Source: DATLLJ01 sp035537875 (GTDB lineage: Bacteria > Acidobacteriota > Vicinamibacteria > Vicinamibacterales > CAVVIG01). Taken from it: a stretch of DNA of 64,000 nt. Shown piece after piece: positions 8,216-16,320 of the stretch. The notes under the pieces were generated by a model. It was not told the DNA's origin. It saw only the letters and a list, made by a program, of their open reading frames with translations, and did no database searches. Each line of letters begins with the position of its first letter. The first letter of the stretch is position 1. The stretch spans positions 47,927 to 111,926 of the forward strand of contig DATLLJ010000108.1 in the NCBI GenBank assembly GCA_035537875.1. The letters run 5' to 3'. The translations under genes and the position numbers were made by a program.

Positions 8216-9658
8216 ATGCCGTCGACCTTCGTCGGTTACCGGCGCGGCGATGCGGCGGGGTACGCCGGACGTCTTCACGAGTCGCTCGAACGTCGTCTCG
8301 GCCGCGATGCAATCTTCCGAGACGTCGATACACTCGAACCCGGGCAGGACTTCGTCGAGGCGATCGAGCAGCGCCTCGGCGAGTGCAAGGTCTTCCTCGC
8401 GTTGATCGGCCAGGAATGGCTCGATGCGCGCGACCCAGGCGGCGCTCGTCGGCTCGAGCACGCCGACGACTACGTCCGACTCGAGATTGCCGCAGCGCTG
8501 GCGCGATCCGAGGTGCGCGTCATCCCGGTTCTCATCGAGGGCGCGGTGATGCCGTCGCCCGAAGCGCTCCCCCAGGACATTCGCGGCCTCACCCGGCGAC
8601 AGGCCGTCTCGATTCGGGATGAGGCGTGGGATCACGACGTGGATCGATTGGCCGCGGTCATCGCAAAGCTGACCGCCCGTCCACTCATCGCTGCCAGTAC
8701 CGTGTCAGCGGTCTCGCGACGACTCGTCGGAAGGCTCGGGGTGGGGTGGATCGCGGCTGCCGCCGTACTTGTCGCCCTTTCCATCGTGGTGTCGATGTTT
8801 TCTCGAGACCGCGATTCCGTCGGAACGGAAGTGCAGACGAGTGCTCCTGAACCATCGGTTCCTTCCGTTGAGACGCCCGCGGCGGACGCCTCGCCGGCTT
8901 ACCGTGTGCCGGTCCCTCGTATCGCCGAAGTCGTCCATGCGTCGCTCATTTACTCGCTGCTGTCAGCTAGCGTGACGCCGAATGCCAATGATGCAAGCGA
9001 GCTGAGGCTGCGTTTCAGGTTTTCCAATGAAGGACCTTACGACGCCAACGCGTGGGATGCGAGCTTCCGTCTCGTGGCCGGCGGCCGGACGCTGGCGCCG
9101 ACCGGCGGACTGAACGAGATCGTCCAGGGCCAATCCGTCAAGGACGGAATCGTGACGTTCACGGTCCCTTCGAGCGCGCGCCGTGTGATCGTGCGCGTCG
9201 TGGATGGAAATCGCGCTGGGGACCTCCCGCTCGATCTGTCCCCGACCGGCCGGCAGGCTGAAGACGAACGGGCCGACGTCGGCGACGCCTCGTCGCTCGC
9301 GATCGTGCGATCGATCGTCCGTGAACCGCGAGTGCTGACGCGGGGCGAAGACCTCATCGTGACGGTTCTTCGCGGGACCAGCCGTCGGTTCGCAAACGCG
9401 GTCAGGCTCAACTTCGTGGTGAGGCTCGCTGCGCCCGGCAACTATCCCGTGCACAGCAGCGCGGCGACTCTGCGTCTCGTGGCAGGCGACAGCGTCGTGG
9501 CGCCGCTCGAATCGCCGAACGTTGTCGTGCAGTCGGCATCGGACGTCATGGCGGATGTCGAATTCGAAGTGTCGCCCTCCACGACCCGCGTCGTCCTCAA
9601 AGGATCCGCTCTCAACAACGCGGGCGAACTGGCGATCGACGTTCCACCCGCACCTTGA
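8216..9658 (+). CDS. TIR-domain transmembrane protein
   Basis: Of 480 residues, about 1-140 form a TIR domain: FVGYRRGDAAGYAGRL, then FRDVDTLEPGQDFVEAI, then VFLALIGQEWLD. The acidic residue in DDYVRLEIAAAL is at the usual position of the NADase glutamate. A single membrane helix follows at about residues 176-195 (VGWIAAAAVLVALSIVVSMF). The C-terminal half is a Pro/Ser/Ala-rich linker and two similar beta-sandwich modules (about 230-340 and 355-480), each with an LRLVAGD- or FRLVAGG-like strand. That half should lie in the periplasm, with TIR in the cytoplasm. No effector, CRISPR or STING-like partner is adjacent. Whether it signals, cleaves NAD or is a structural adaptor cannot be told. Confidence 0.88.
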   Translation: MPSTFVGYRRGDAAGYAGRLHESLERRLGRDAIFRDVDTLEPGQDFVEAIEQRLGECKVFLALIGQEWLDARDPGGARRLEHADDYVRLEIAAALARSEVRVIPVLIEGAVMPSPEALPQDIRGLTRRQAVSIRDEAWDHDVDRLAAVIAKLTARPLIAASTVSAVSRRLVGRLGVGWIAAAAVLVALSIVVSMFSRDRDSVGTEVQTSAPEPSVPSVETPAADASPAYRVPVPRIAEVVHASLIYSLLSASVTPNANDASELRLRFRFSNEGPYDANAWDASFRLVAGGRTLAPTGGLNEIVQGQSVKDGIVTFTVPSSARRVIVRVVDGNRAGDLPLDLSPTGRQAEDERADVGDASSLAIVRSIVREPRVLTRGEDLIVTVLRGTSRRFANAVRLNFVVRLAAPGNYPVHSSAATLRLVAGDSVVAPLESPNVVVQSASDVMADVEFEVSPSTTRVVLKGSALNNAGELAIDVPPAP

Positions 9659-9866
9659 ACCCAGCGACGGCTTCTCACCGTTTCTCGCCGCTTCACAATC
9701 TCCACACACCGCGAATTGACGCGCCGGACGCGTTGAGTCGACGAGCGCGCTGACTTTAGTCGCTCGACGTGAAGTTGACGGGCGCCACATGTTGTACGCC
9801 AGCTGAAAATTGCGCCCATTTGTGGTGGTTAAGGTCTTGCTCATCGATGGTGTGCAGGAGGAGTGA

Positions 9867-10346
9867 ATGAGGGTTTGGATCATCGGGGCGTCGTTGGCCG
9901 TCTGCGCAGGCTGCAGCAGTTTGCCGTTTGAACCGGCTGGCTATCGAGCCGCCTCGCCATCATCGCTTGCAGTGGCATCACCAGTTGAGGGCGTCGCCCC
10001 GCTCGTGCCGCCTGCACCCGCACCGGAGCCCGCGCCCGCACCGGAGCCCGCGCCCGCACCGGAGCCTGCGCCCGCACCGGAGCCAGCACCCGCACCGGAG
10101 CCAGCACCCGAGCCAATCTCCGATCCCATCGCGGCCGACCCGACTCCCTCGGCACCGACACCGCTGCCCATCGAAGGGCCGTGCGGGGCACCTTGTGCCC
10201 CACCGGTCATCCTGACTTGTCCTTCGGGCCTCGAGCCGATCCTGGCTGGTGAGGCGGTTGTTTGCCAGGCGCCGACAGAAGTCTTGACGTGTCCTGCGGG
10301 AACAGTCGCGGTGCTTGGCGAGACGGTGAGCTGTCAGCCAAATTAG
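9867..10346 (+). CDS. Lipoprotein with Pro-Ala-Glu repeat stalk
   Basis: The 159-residue product has lipobox CAGC (lipid cysteine at residue 16). A rigid stalk of Glu-Pro-Ala-Pro-Ala-Pro units covers residues about 49-82. A small C-terminal domain has six cysteines in two similar segments (ILTCPSGLEPILAGEAVVCQ and VLTCPAGTVAVLGETVSCQ), an internal duplication that probably forms disulfides. The stalk would carry this domain away from the outer membrane or into peptidoglycan, as in other Pro-rich envelope proteins. AGGAGGAG precedes ATG 9867. Function is unknown. Confidence 0.75.
   Translation: MRVWIIGASLAVCAGCSSLPFEPAGYRAASPSSLAVASPVEGVAPLVPPAPAPEPAPAPEPAPAPEPAPAPEPAPAPEPAPEPISDPIAADPTPSAPTPLPIEGPCGAPCAPPVILTCPSGLEPILAGEAVVCQAPTEVLTCPAGTVAVLGETVSCQPN
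10013..10113 (+). repeat. 18-bp tandem repeat encoding a PAPAPE stalk
   Basis: About five near-identical 18-base units (variants of CCCGCACCGGAGCCCGCG) are in frame inside the lipoprotein gene. The period is a multiple of three, so changes in copy number alter stalk length without a frameshift. Confidence 0.9.
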
Positions 10347-10379
10347 TGGCTGACCACGATTCAGTCGGGTTGATTATGA

Positions 10380-10410
10380 ATGCCTGAGCGTCGCCGGACG
10401 GCTCAGGCAT
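10380..10410 (+). terminator. Hairpin after the stalk lipoprotein gene
   Basis: ATGCCTGAGC (10380-10389) pairs perfectly with GCTCAGGCAT (10401-10410) around an 11-base loop, 34 bases after the lipoprotein stop. A C-run follows rather than a T-run, so intrinsic termination would be weak. Confidence 0.5.
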
Positions 10411-10484
10411 CCCCCCGCTCCTTCGGATCATTCCCGGTTACAACTAAACCGTTCAGTCCGCAACAATGGGCAACGGTTGACCTC

Positions 10485-10607
10485 ATGAACGGCTTCGGCT
10501 TGCAGATTACCGATGACTCGACGAGCATCGAGGCAGCGCACGAAACCTGGGAGCAGATCAAGGACGCCGTGCGCGACGGCTGGGATCGCATCGTCGGCAA
10601 CAGATAG
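10485..10607 (+). CDS. Possible 40-residue small protein
   Basis: ATG 10485 opens 40 codons, ending 11 bases before a strong terminator. The C-terminal half (ETWEQIKDAVRDGWDRIVGN) would form an amphipathic helix with regularly spaced tryptophans. The ribosome site is weak and I know no homologue, so support is position and composition only. A longer frame opening at 10380 would start inside a hairpin and is less likely. Confidence 0.4.
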   Translation: MNGFGLQITDDSTSIEAAHETWEQIKDAVRDGWDRIVGNR

Positions 10608-10618
10608 GAAACGACGCG

Positions 10619-10644
10619 GGCCTCGACCCACGGGGGTCGAGGCC
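10619..10644. terminator. Bidirectional intrinsic terminator
   Basis: GGCCTCGACCC (10619-10629) and GGGTCGAGGCC (10634-10644) form an 11-bp GC-rich stem with a 4-base loop, followed on the plus strand by TCGTTGTT. It lies between two convergent tiny genes (stops at 10607 and 10652) and can serve both. Confidence 0.8.
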
Positions 10645-10651
10645 TCGTTGT

Positions 10652-10774
10652 TCAGTTGCAGCCCCTCAGCAGAAAAATCGCGAACAAGACAGTGGCGGGC
10701 ACGCCCATGAACCACAGCAGCATGTAGCCTATGGCGCCCGTGGTGTCGTCGTAACGTTGTCTGAGCGTCTTCAT
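10652..10774 (-). CDS. 40-residue single-helix membrane protein
   Basis: The product begins MKTLRQRYDDTTGAIGY and continues with one hydrophobic helix (residues about 18-35) ending LLRGCN. AGGAGAG lies 5 bases before the ATG, and a terminator follows the stop. The short charged head, single helix and terminal cysteine resemble small inner-membrane peptides often left unannotated in proteobacterial and acidobacterial genomes. Partner and function are unknown. The good ribosome site makes translation likely. Confidence 0.7.
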   Translation of the reverse strand: MKTLRQRYDDTTGAIGYMLLWFMGVPATVLFAIFLLRGCN

Positions 10775-10864
10775 GTTCTCTCCTCTGCTTGTTACAAAGC
10801 AAAGGAAATGCCCGGGCTCAGTGTCGCGACGGCATCTTATTGATGAGCGATTATCTGGAGTAGT

Positions 10865-11572
10865 TCACTTCAAGATCGAGGTCAGCGTGACCTGCGCTCG
10901 AATCTCAATCTGACCGGGCGCAATCGGTGGAGCATCGGCTACTACGGCCTCGCGCGCCATCGCAAGGCGCGGGGTGGGTATTGGACCGCCGCTTGGCAAC
11001 GCGTCGATGCGCCGCACACCCGCTATCCCTCTTCCTGCCGCTGCGGCTACCGCTTCTGCACGACCGCGCGCATCCTCGACCGCCAGTCGCAGCGCCTCAC
11101 GTTCGAGCTTCGCGCGATCCTTCACGTCGAATCGGACGCCGCTTACCGAGGTGGCCCCCGATCCGACCGCCATCTCGATGAGCTCGCCGACCCGCTCTAT
11201 CCCGTCTATCCGGATTTCGATCGTGTTGCGAGCGACATACCCGCGCGACACGCGCTGGTTGTTGACGAAGTCCCACTCCTGCTGGAGGTCGTAGCCGATC
11301 GTGCGGATGGCTTCGGCGGGAATCCCGGCGCCGCGCAGTTTGTCGATGACAGGTGTCATCGCCTCGGCGTTCCGCTGCTGAGCATCGCGCGGATTGCGGG
11401 CGCGAGATTCCGCGCTGAGGGTCACCCAGGCGCGGTCGGGAACGCCTTGAACGATCCCTTCACCTGAAGTGACCACCAGAGGAGGTTCGGGCACGACCGG
11501 TGGTTGCGCGAGCGCATCGGCCGTCATCAGCAACAGGACCAGTGGCAGGAGCTTGATCGAGGTCAGAGTCAC
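10865..11572 (-). CDS. SIMPL (DUF541) domain periplasmic protein
   Basis: After a signal peptide (LLMTADALAQ), the product has the SIMPL hallmarks: VTSGEGIVQGVPDRAWVTLS at the start, NAEAMTPVIDKLRGAGIPAEAIRTIGYDLQQ in the middle, and a final QIEIRAQVTLTSIL strand. SIMPL proteins (YggE, BP26) form periplasmic oligomers linked to stress tolerance. I prefer GTG 11572, which has AAGGGA 8 bases upstream. An in-frame GTG at 11602 would add ten hydrophilic residues before the signal. The gene stands alone. Confidence 0.88.
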   Translation of the reverse strand: MTLTSIKLLPLVLLLMTADALAQPPVVPEPPLVVTSGEGIVQGVPDRAWVTLSAESRARNPRDAQQRNAEAMTPVIDKLRGAGIPAEAIRTIGYDLQQEWDFVNNQRVSRGYVARNTIEIRIDGIERVGELIEMAVGSGATSVSGVRFDVKDRAKLEREALRLAVEDARGRAEAVAAAAGRGIAGVRRIDALPSGGPIPTPRLAMAREAVVADAPPIAPGQIEIRAQVTLTSILK

Positions 11573-11664
11573 GGTAGCAGTCCCTTCGTTGGCGGCGGCC
11601 ACTTTCCACTCTAACCGATCAGACGGTTGGACGGGACTGGCGGCCGGTGGCTCCGCCCGGGTGG

Positions 11665-12912
11665 CTACACTCCCGCGGCGCGCGGCGTCAGCGTCGTGCG
11701 CATGCGTCCCAGCGTAAAGGCCAGCGACTCGCGAGGGATGCTCGTCACGAACGGGCCTACCAGCCAGCCGAGTCCGGTTGGCACACCTCGGCTGAGAGAC
11801 AGCGACTCACACTGGACGTAGGTTCCCGGAGTGCCTGCGGCGCCGCCAGGCCCGTTGGCACGGTGGTCGAGCGAGCAGTAGTTGTTGAAGCGCCAGAGGT
11901 AACCGCCGTCATGGCCCACGGGCAACTCGCTTTCGGCTCGACCGTCGGCACTCGACACCTCGGCGATGCGGGTGCTGTAGCCGCGGACGAAGGCCCGGGT
12001 GTCGCTCAGTCGGCGGTAGAGCACATCGTTTTCGGTGTTCAGCACGACGCTGATCACCTTCTTCATGAACAGCTGAAGGGAGACCGTAAAGCGATCGCCG
12101 TCCCGCCGCAGCAGCCGCGAGCGACGCACGTTCGGGGAATAAACCTCCTGATATCGATCGTATCCCTGCATCAGCGCGATGACCTGACCGACGGTCACGC
12201 CCGGAATGAACGTCGTCCCAATCCAGTGATGAATCAGGCCGCTTGAAACGTCGATGTTCCGCCCGGCATCGAGCGTCTGCAGCCGTTCCGTCATGATCTC
12301 CCCACGCTGCAAGGCAATCTCGGCGCGGCGCCGATCGGCATCGTCGAGTCTGTCCACCCACAGAAAGGGCACCCGGCCCGCGACCTCGTTCTCCATCCTC
12401 TTTTCGGTGAGACGCGTATAACGATCGAATGCTTCGATCGTTTCCGGACGGAGCTCCGCCGCATGGGCTGTCGTGGCGGCCGGCCCCGCCCCGGCGACGA
12501 CGAACGCGAGCGCCACCCAGGCGGCAGGTCTGAACACGAGGCGATCGGCCGAGACAAAGTTGGCCACAGCGCAAACGCAAACGGTCAAGACGTTGGCGAT
12601 CAAGAAATGCAAGCCGGCGACGTCCACGAGCAGCGGCATGATGATGAGACCACCCGACAACGAGATGATACCGTTCGCGCCATGAAACCGCCACAGACGC
12701 CGGAACATCTCGCGGGCTCGAACCGGACGGTCCGACCAGGTCCACGATTCATGGCCGACGAAGTTCAGGAGCACGGCGAGCTCGGTTGCGAGAGCGGTGG
12801 AGACCAGATAGTGCAGGCCGAACCGCGCTGTCAACAGCCACAGCGCGGTCAGCTGCGCGACGAATCCGACCGCGCCGACGAGCGAGAACGTCGCGAGCCT
12901 CTTGGCAGTCAT
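11665..12912 (-). CDS. GtrA-like membrane domain fused to an exported domain
   Basis: Residues about 1-130 are a four-helix GtrA-type domain (FSLVGAVGFVAQLTALWLL at the first helix), a family linked to moving polyprenyl-linked sugars or shaping cell-surface polysaccharide. A further hydrophobic segment (about 132-152) ends in ATTAHA, like a signal cleavage site. A soluble domain of about 260 residues follows, with RVPFLWVDRLDDADRRRAEI and YLWRFNNYCSLDHRANG, probably extracytoplasmic and START-like in layout (weak). Translation is coupled by ATGA overlap to the CDP-alcohol phosphatidyltransferase upstream. The pair probably acts in envelope lipid or glycolipid metabolism. Confidence 0.82.
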   Translation of the reverse strand: MTAKRLATFSLVGAVGFVAQLTALWLLTARFGLHYLVSTALATELAVLLNFVGHESWTWSDRPVRAREMFRRLWRFHGANGIISLSGGLIIMPLLVDVAGLHFLIANVLTVCVCAVANFVSADRLVFRPAAWVALAFVVAGAGPAATTAHAAELRPETIEAFDRYTRLTEKRMENEVAGRVPFLWVDRLDDADRRRAEIALQRGEIMTERLQTLDAGRNIDVSSGLIHHWIGTTFIPGVTVGQVIALMQGYDRYQEVYSPNVRRSRLLRRDGDRFTVSLQLFMKKVISVVLNTENDVLYRRLSDTRAFVRGYSTRIAEVSSADGRAESELPVGHDGGYLWRFNNYCSLDHRANGPGGAAGTPGTYVQCESLSLSRGVPTGLGWLVGPFVTSIPRESLAFTLGRMRTTLTPRAAGV

Positions 12913-13583
12913 CGCAGCGGCTCCGCTTCATACAGTGTCCGAGTGTTTCGGGCCACCGACACGACGAAGGTGATGAGCAGGCCAATCGTCCCCACCACGC
13001 CTCCGACGTCGAACAGCTGATACTCCCGACCGAACAGCAGCACTTGCGGATCGTTGACGAGCGCGATCGTGCCCACCGCGAGCAACAGCCGAAGCTCCGT
13101 GGGGCCGACTCCCCAGAAAGACAGACGAAACACGGTCAGGCAGTATGTCGCCAGGTAAATCTCGATCGACAGCATCAAGTACGCGATCAGGAATGTCATG
13201 GCGATACCAGGCGTCATGAACCCCGACCACCCCAGCCCGGCCAGCACGAACACGACGCCGAAGCAATCGACGACGTGGTCCACGTAGAAACCGTATCGCG
13301 GCCGCTGCTGGCCTCGAACGCGAGCAAGGGTGCCGTCCAGGCTGTCGCCGAACCAGTTCAAGGCGAGACCGACAATGGCGACCAAGAGCGCGACCGGGCG
13401 GCCGGGCGCCACCGCATAGGACGCGCCCGTCAGCGCCATCGCCGCGAGCGCCAGCGCGGTCAGGTGGTCTGAGTTCATGGCGCGCGGCAGGCGCTGGGCC
13501 AGCCAAATCAGGCACCGACGTTCGAGCCCGACCAGGGGATTTGAGGCCACCCGGGTCGCCTCGGCAAACTGAACCATGCTCAT
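12909..13583 (-). CDS. CDP-alcohol phosphatidyltransferase family protein
   Basis: The 224-residue integral membrane protein carries the full family signature D-x2-DG-x2-AR-x8-x-G-x3-D-x3-D, visible as DSLDGTLAR then YGFYVDHVVD, so the metal-binding aspartates are intact. Such enzymes join a CDP-activated diacylglycerol or alcohol to an alcohol acceptor in the inner membrane. The subfamily (phosphatidylglycerol, inositol phosphate or other) cannot be read safely. Its stop overlaps the start of the GtrA-fusion gene. AGGAGG precedes ATG 13583. Confidence 0.88.
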   Translation of the reverse strand: MSMVQFAEATRVASNPLVGLERRCLIWLAQRLPRAMNSDHLTALALAAMALTGASYAVAPGRPVALLVAIVGLALNWFGDSLDGTLARVRGQQRPRYGFYVDHVVDCFGVVFVLAGLGWSGFMTPGIAMTFLIAYLMLSIEIYLATYCLTVFRLSFWGVGPTELRLLLAVGTIALVNDPQVLLFGREYQLFDVGGVVGTIGLLITFVVSVARNTRTLYEAEPLR

Positions 13584-13682
13584 CGAAAGCCTCCTGTCCT
13601 CGTATGCGAGATTGGTTCGGTTTTTGGCTCAGGAGGACGCAATTGCGCCGGAAAGGAGGATAATCGCCGGGAAGGAGGAGCA

Positions 13683-14249
13683 ATGAGACAGGCAGGTCCA
13701 ACTCTGGCTCTTTGTCTCGGTACGGTCCTACTCCTCGGCACGAGCGGCGGGGCGCAGCAGCCAGCCGCAGCCGTGCCGGAGCTGACCGTGGGACAGCAGG
13801 CGCCGGACTTCACGTTGCAGGCGAGCGACGGGCAAACCTACACGCTCTCGAAGCTGAAGGGAAAGGCCGTCGTGCTCGCGTGGTTTCCCAAAGCGTTCAC
13901 CGCTGGTTGAACGGCCGAATGCCAGGCCCTCCGTGAGAACGGGCCACTGATTCGGGCGTTCGACGTCGCGTACTTCATGATCAGCGTGGACACACTCGCC
14001 GACAACACCGCTTTCGCCAAGAAAGAGAACGCGGATTTTCCGATTCTTGCCGACCCGACGAAGGAGACCGCAAGAAAGTACGGAGTACTGCGAAGTCTCG
14101 GTAATCTCGGCGAAGTGGCCAATCGCTGGACGTTCTACATCGGTCCTGACGGGCGGATTCGGCAAATCGACAAGATGGTCAATCCCGCCGAGTCAGGCAA
14201 GGACATCGTCGCGAACTTGAAGACCCTGAACGTGCCTCCCGCGAAGTAG
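13683..14249 (+). CDS. Probable selenocysteine peroxiredoxin (in-frame TGA at the catalytic position)
   Basis: One frame of 189 codons is broken only by TGA 13908-13910. Before it the product has a signal peptide, PELTVGQQAPDFTLQASDG and PKAFTAG; after it come TAECQALRENG, FMISVDTLADN, DFPILADPTKETARKYGV and FYIGPDGRIRQIDK. This is a complete thioredoxin-fold peroxiredoxin (AhpC/BCP-like). The TGA sits exactly where the peroxidatic cysteine belongs in the PKAFTxGC-T-x-EC motif, and the second cysteine four residues on is kept. Selenocysteine peroxiredoxins are an established bacterial family. A hairpin at 13916-13954 fits a bacterial SECIS. The product should be an exported hydroperoxide reductase. 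The alternative is a Cys-to-stop mutation, but the rest of the gene shows no decay. GGAGGAG precedes ATG 13683. Confidence 0.85.
13916..13954 (+). promoter_or_regulatory. SECIS-like hairpin just after the in-frame TGA
   Basis: Starting 5 bases after the TGA, CGAAT pairs with ATTCG, CAG with CTG, and GCCC with GGGC: 12 base pairs with two 2-base bulges and an 11-base apical loop (13930-13940). The loop opens 19 bases after the TGA, as expected for bacterial selenocysteine insertion elements that bind SelB. An alternative inner pairing, CCGT-GAGA-ACGG, is also possible. Confidence 0.7.
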
Positions 14250-14258
14250 CTCGATTCC

Positions 14259-14284
14259 GGCCGGGTCTTCTTCGGGGCTCGGCC
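14259..14284. terminator. Hairpin between convergent genes
   Basis: GGCCGGGTC (14259-14267) and GGCTCGGCC (14276-14284) pair over 9 positions, two of them G-U wobbles, with an 8-base loop. It lies 10 bases after the peroxiredoxin stop and before the convergent peptidase gene end. No strong T-run follows. Confidence 0.5.
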
Positions 14285-14312
14285 GGGTCGTCCCGTTCCC
14301 ATCAACGACATC

Positions 14313-16316
14313 TCAGAACTGCCAGCCCACCGTCAGAGCCGTTGCGTCGTCTCGCAGACCACGGGCGACATCGACGCGCAAGGTGGCTGCGAATCCGGGC
14401 GCCCTCAGGCGGACCCCGGCGCCGACGTCGATTTGTGTCCGACCGGCCTGCGAGGTCTGAGCCCTCGAGGTCTGGGCGACGTCCGCGAACATCGCGACGC
14501 CGACCCGTGCCGGACCTGCCGACCCAATCCATCGCTGGGCTTCGCCGTGCGAGTACAGGAGTGTCCGGCCGAGGACAGACGGGCCAGTGAGATCGATGAC
14601 GCCGTCCTCGAAGAGCGGATGCGCCCGCAGAAGGACGCGCTCGCGCGTGTCTGTTCCTGCACGAGGCCAAAGAGCCAGCGGCGCATTGCTGCCCGCCTGC
14701 TCGACGCCGGCATCGGCAAGGTAGACCCACCTGTCGGCTCGGGGCGGCGATTTGAACGCGACGCGACCCGCCACCGTGTGAAATACGCCGCCGGAGGGTT
14801 CCGCCCAGATTGTGGCGCTTCCGTCGATCGACCATCGATCGCCCAGCCAGCGCCGTTCGAGCAAGCCACCGGCAAACACCGTACGACCTTCGAACGAGGG
14901 TCCGTGCCAGGTATCGATGCCGGCGCTCACCGAGTACCGCAGGCTGCCGGTCAGCCAGTCGCTGAACGTCAGCGCGCCGTGCGTGCGCGTCTCGCTGAAC
15001 GTCGGGTAGTACTGCTGCGACTCCCAACCCGCGTCCACGCGCCACACCCCACCCGATTGTCCACGCCCGGGCGCCGCGAATCCGAAGGCGACTTGCGGGC
15101 GGTTGTTCCACCATCGCCAGGTGGCCGACCACATTTCCCCTTGTCCGGTTGGACCGGGGAGCGCTATCCGAGCCTCGCGGTCGACGGCGGCAATGGCCGC
15201 CGACGTGGTCCATTCCGCGGCTCCCCGTGGAACGCCGCGCTCGACGACCGCCGCGTTGACGGTGACGAAGCCGTCGGCCTCCGGAATGAACGTCAGCCGG
15301 GAGTCTGCGAACCGCGGCAGCTGTTGAAGACGACGTTCCGCCCGCCTGAACGCGCTTTCCGTCAGCAGCATGTTCGGCGAGAGCCCCATGGCTGCGGCGA
15401 CCGTCTGGAAACGGGTGCTGTCGAGCCCGCTGATCTCGACGAGGTTGATCGATGGTCTCCCCGCGCGATTCCAGGCGCGAAGGGCTCCCGTGAAGTCGCT
15501 CTGCATGAAGCGGCTCGATGCCAGCACCTGCCCGGCGTAGCCGTCATCGCCATCGAGGGCGGTTGCTCGTTCGGCAAGATCCTCGGCATCGCCCCAGCGC
15601 CCCTCGGCGAACCGGACGCCCGCCATCTCGCGCAAAGGGGCGGCCTCGGCGGGACATTGAGCGTGGACGCCGTCGAGGATGTCGTACGCGTCACTCAAGG
15701 GCCTGGCATCTGCGCGTTCGATCGCTTCTTCCAGCAGCACATCACAACGGCGCGCCTGCGGACCAATCCCATTTTCCGGTTGCCCGCCGCTCCCGACATC
15801 AACGGGACGCGACGAGCGTTCGACCGGAACATGGTCTCTGTCGCCCAGAGAAAGGCCTTTCTCCGCGGGAAGAACCACCAGCGACCAGAAACCGGTGGGC
15901 TCCCACACACGCAGCAGATCGGCGACAGCGACGCGCCGTGACGGTCCCCACGTCGGATCGTGGACGATCACGGCGTCTCCCTCGATGCCGGTCACGAGGA
16001 GATAGTGATTGCGGACGCCGCGATCAGCGACCAGAATCACGATCGGGCGGCCTTTCTCGAGCTGCTCCTCCAGCCGCTCGATCGACCCCGCCATAGGAAA
16101 CGTCCGCCATCCCCGCTCCTCGATGGCGCTCACGAGCACGTCCGTCGCAATGCCGCCCGCCCGCTCGTCCACGAGCGGCGCGAACTGCTGCACGTCCGCG
16201 TGCACGTCTCCCCAGTAGCGAAAGACCATCGCCGCCACCGAGCCTCCGCACAGCGATTCGGTCTGCGGCAGGTACGGCACCAACAGCGACAGCGCGACGA
16301 TCAGCGTGGAAGGCAC
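14313..16316 (-). CDS. C39/PA2778-type cysteine peptidase with TPR and predicted beta-barrel tail
   Basis: The 667-residue product has a signal-like N-terminus running straight into a C39-like papain fold: catalytic cysteine at residue 23 in QTESLCGGS, histidine near 104 (NHYLLVTG) and the VHDPTWG aspartate near 119. Residues about 185-290 are TPR-like helices. From about 330 the sequence is alternating, aromatic-rich beta strands ending TALTVGWQF with a terminal Phe, the signature of an outer-membrane barrel. PA2778-family peptidases normally stop after the TPR, so the barrel is an added module. The gene starts 4 bases after the PA2779-like gene, its known partner. It could process or export a surface peptide (inference). 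Confidence 0.82.
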   Translation of the reverse strand: MPSTLIVALSLLVPYLPQTESLCGGSVAAMVFRYWGDVHADVQQFAPLVDERAGGIATDVLVSAIEERGWRTFPMAGSIERLEEQLEKGRPIVILVADRGVRNHYLLVTGIEGDAVIVHDPTWGPSRRVAVADLLRVWEPTGFWSLVVLPAEKGLSLGDRDHVPVERSSRPVDVGSGGQPENGIGPQARRCDVLLEEAIERADARPLSDAYDILDGVHAQCPAEAAPLREMAGVRFAEGRWGDAEDLAERATALDGDDGYAGQVLASSRFMQSDFTGALRAWNRAGRPSINLVEISGLDSTRFQTVAAAMGLSPNMLLTESAFRRAERRLQQLPRFADSRLTFIPEADGFVTVNAAVVERGVPRGAAEWTTSAAIAAVDREARIALPGPTGQGEMWSATWRWWNNRPQVAFGFAAPGRGQSGGVWRVDAGWESQQYYPTFSETRTHGALTFSDWLTGSLRYSVSAGIDTWHGPSFEGRTVFAGGLLERRWLGDRWSIDGSATIWAEPSGGVFHTVAGRVAFKSPPRADRWVYLADAGVEQAGSNAPLALWPRAGTDTRERVLLRAHPLFEDGVIDLTGPSVLGRTLLYSHGEAQRWIGSAGPARVGVAMFADVAQTSRAQTSQAGRTQIDVGAGVRLRAPGFAATLRVDVARGLRDDATALTVGWQF

Positions 16317-16320
16317 GGGC

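Noticed and set aside
10013..10113. CRISPR-like or regulatory repeat array
   Set aside because: The units are contiguous, 18 bases, and in frame in a coding sequence; there are no spacers.
13683..14249. Two separate genes, or a simple frameshift, in the peroxiredoxin
   Set aside because: Both halves are in the same frame, joined only by one TGA at the catalytic-cysteine position, with all other motifs intact.
14433..15941. 502-codon plus-strand open frame
   Set aside because: Antisense shadow of the C39-barrel gene; composition is Arg/His/Pro-rich with no domain.
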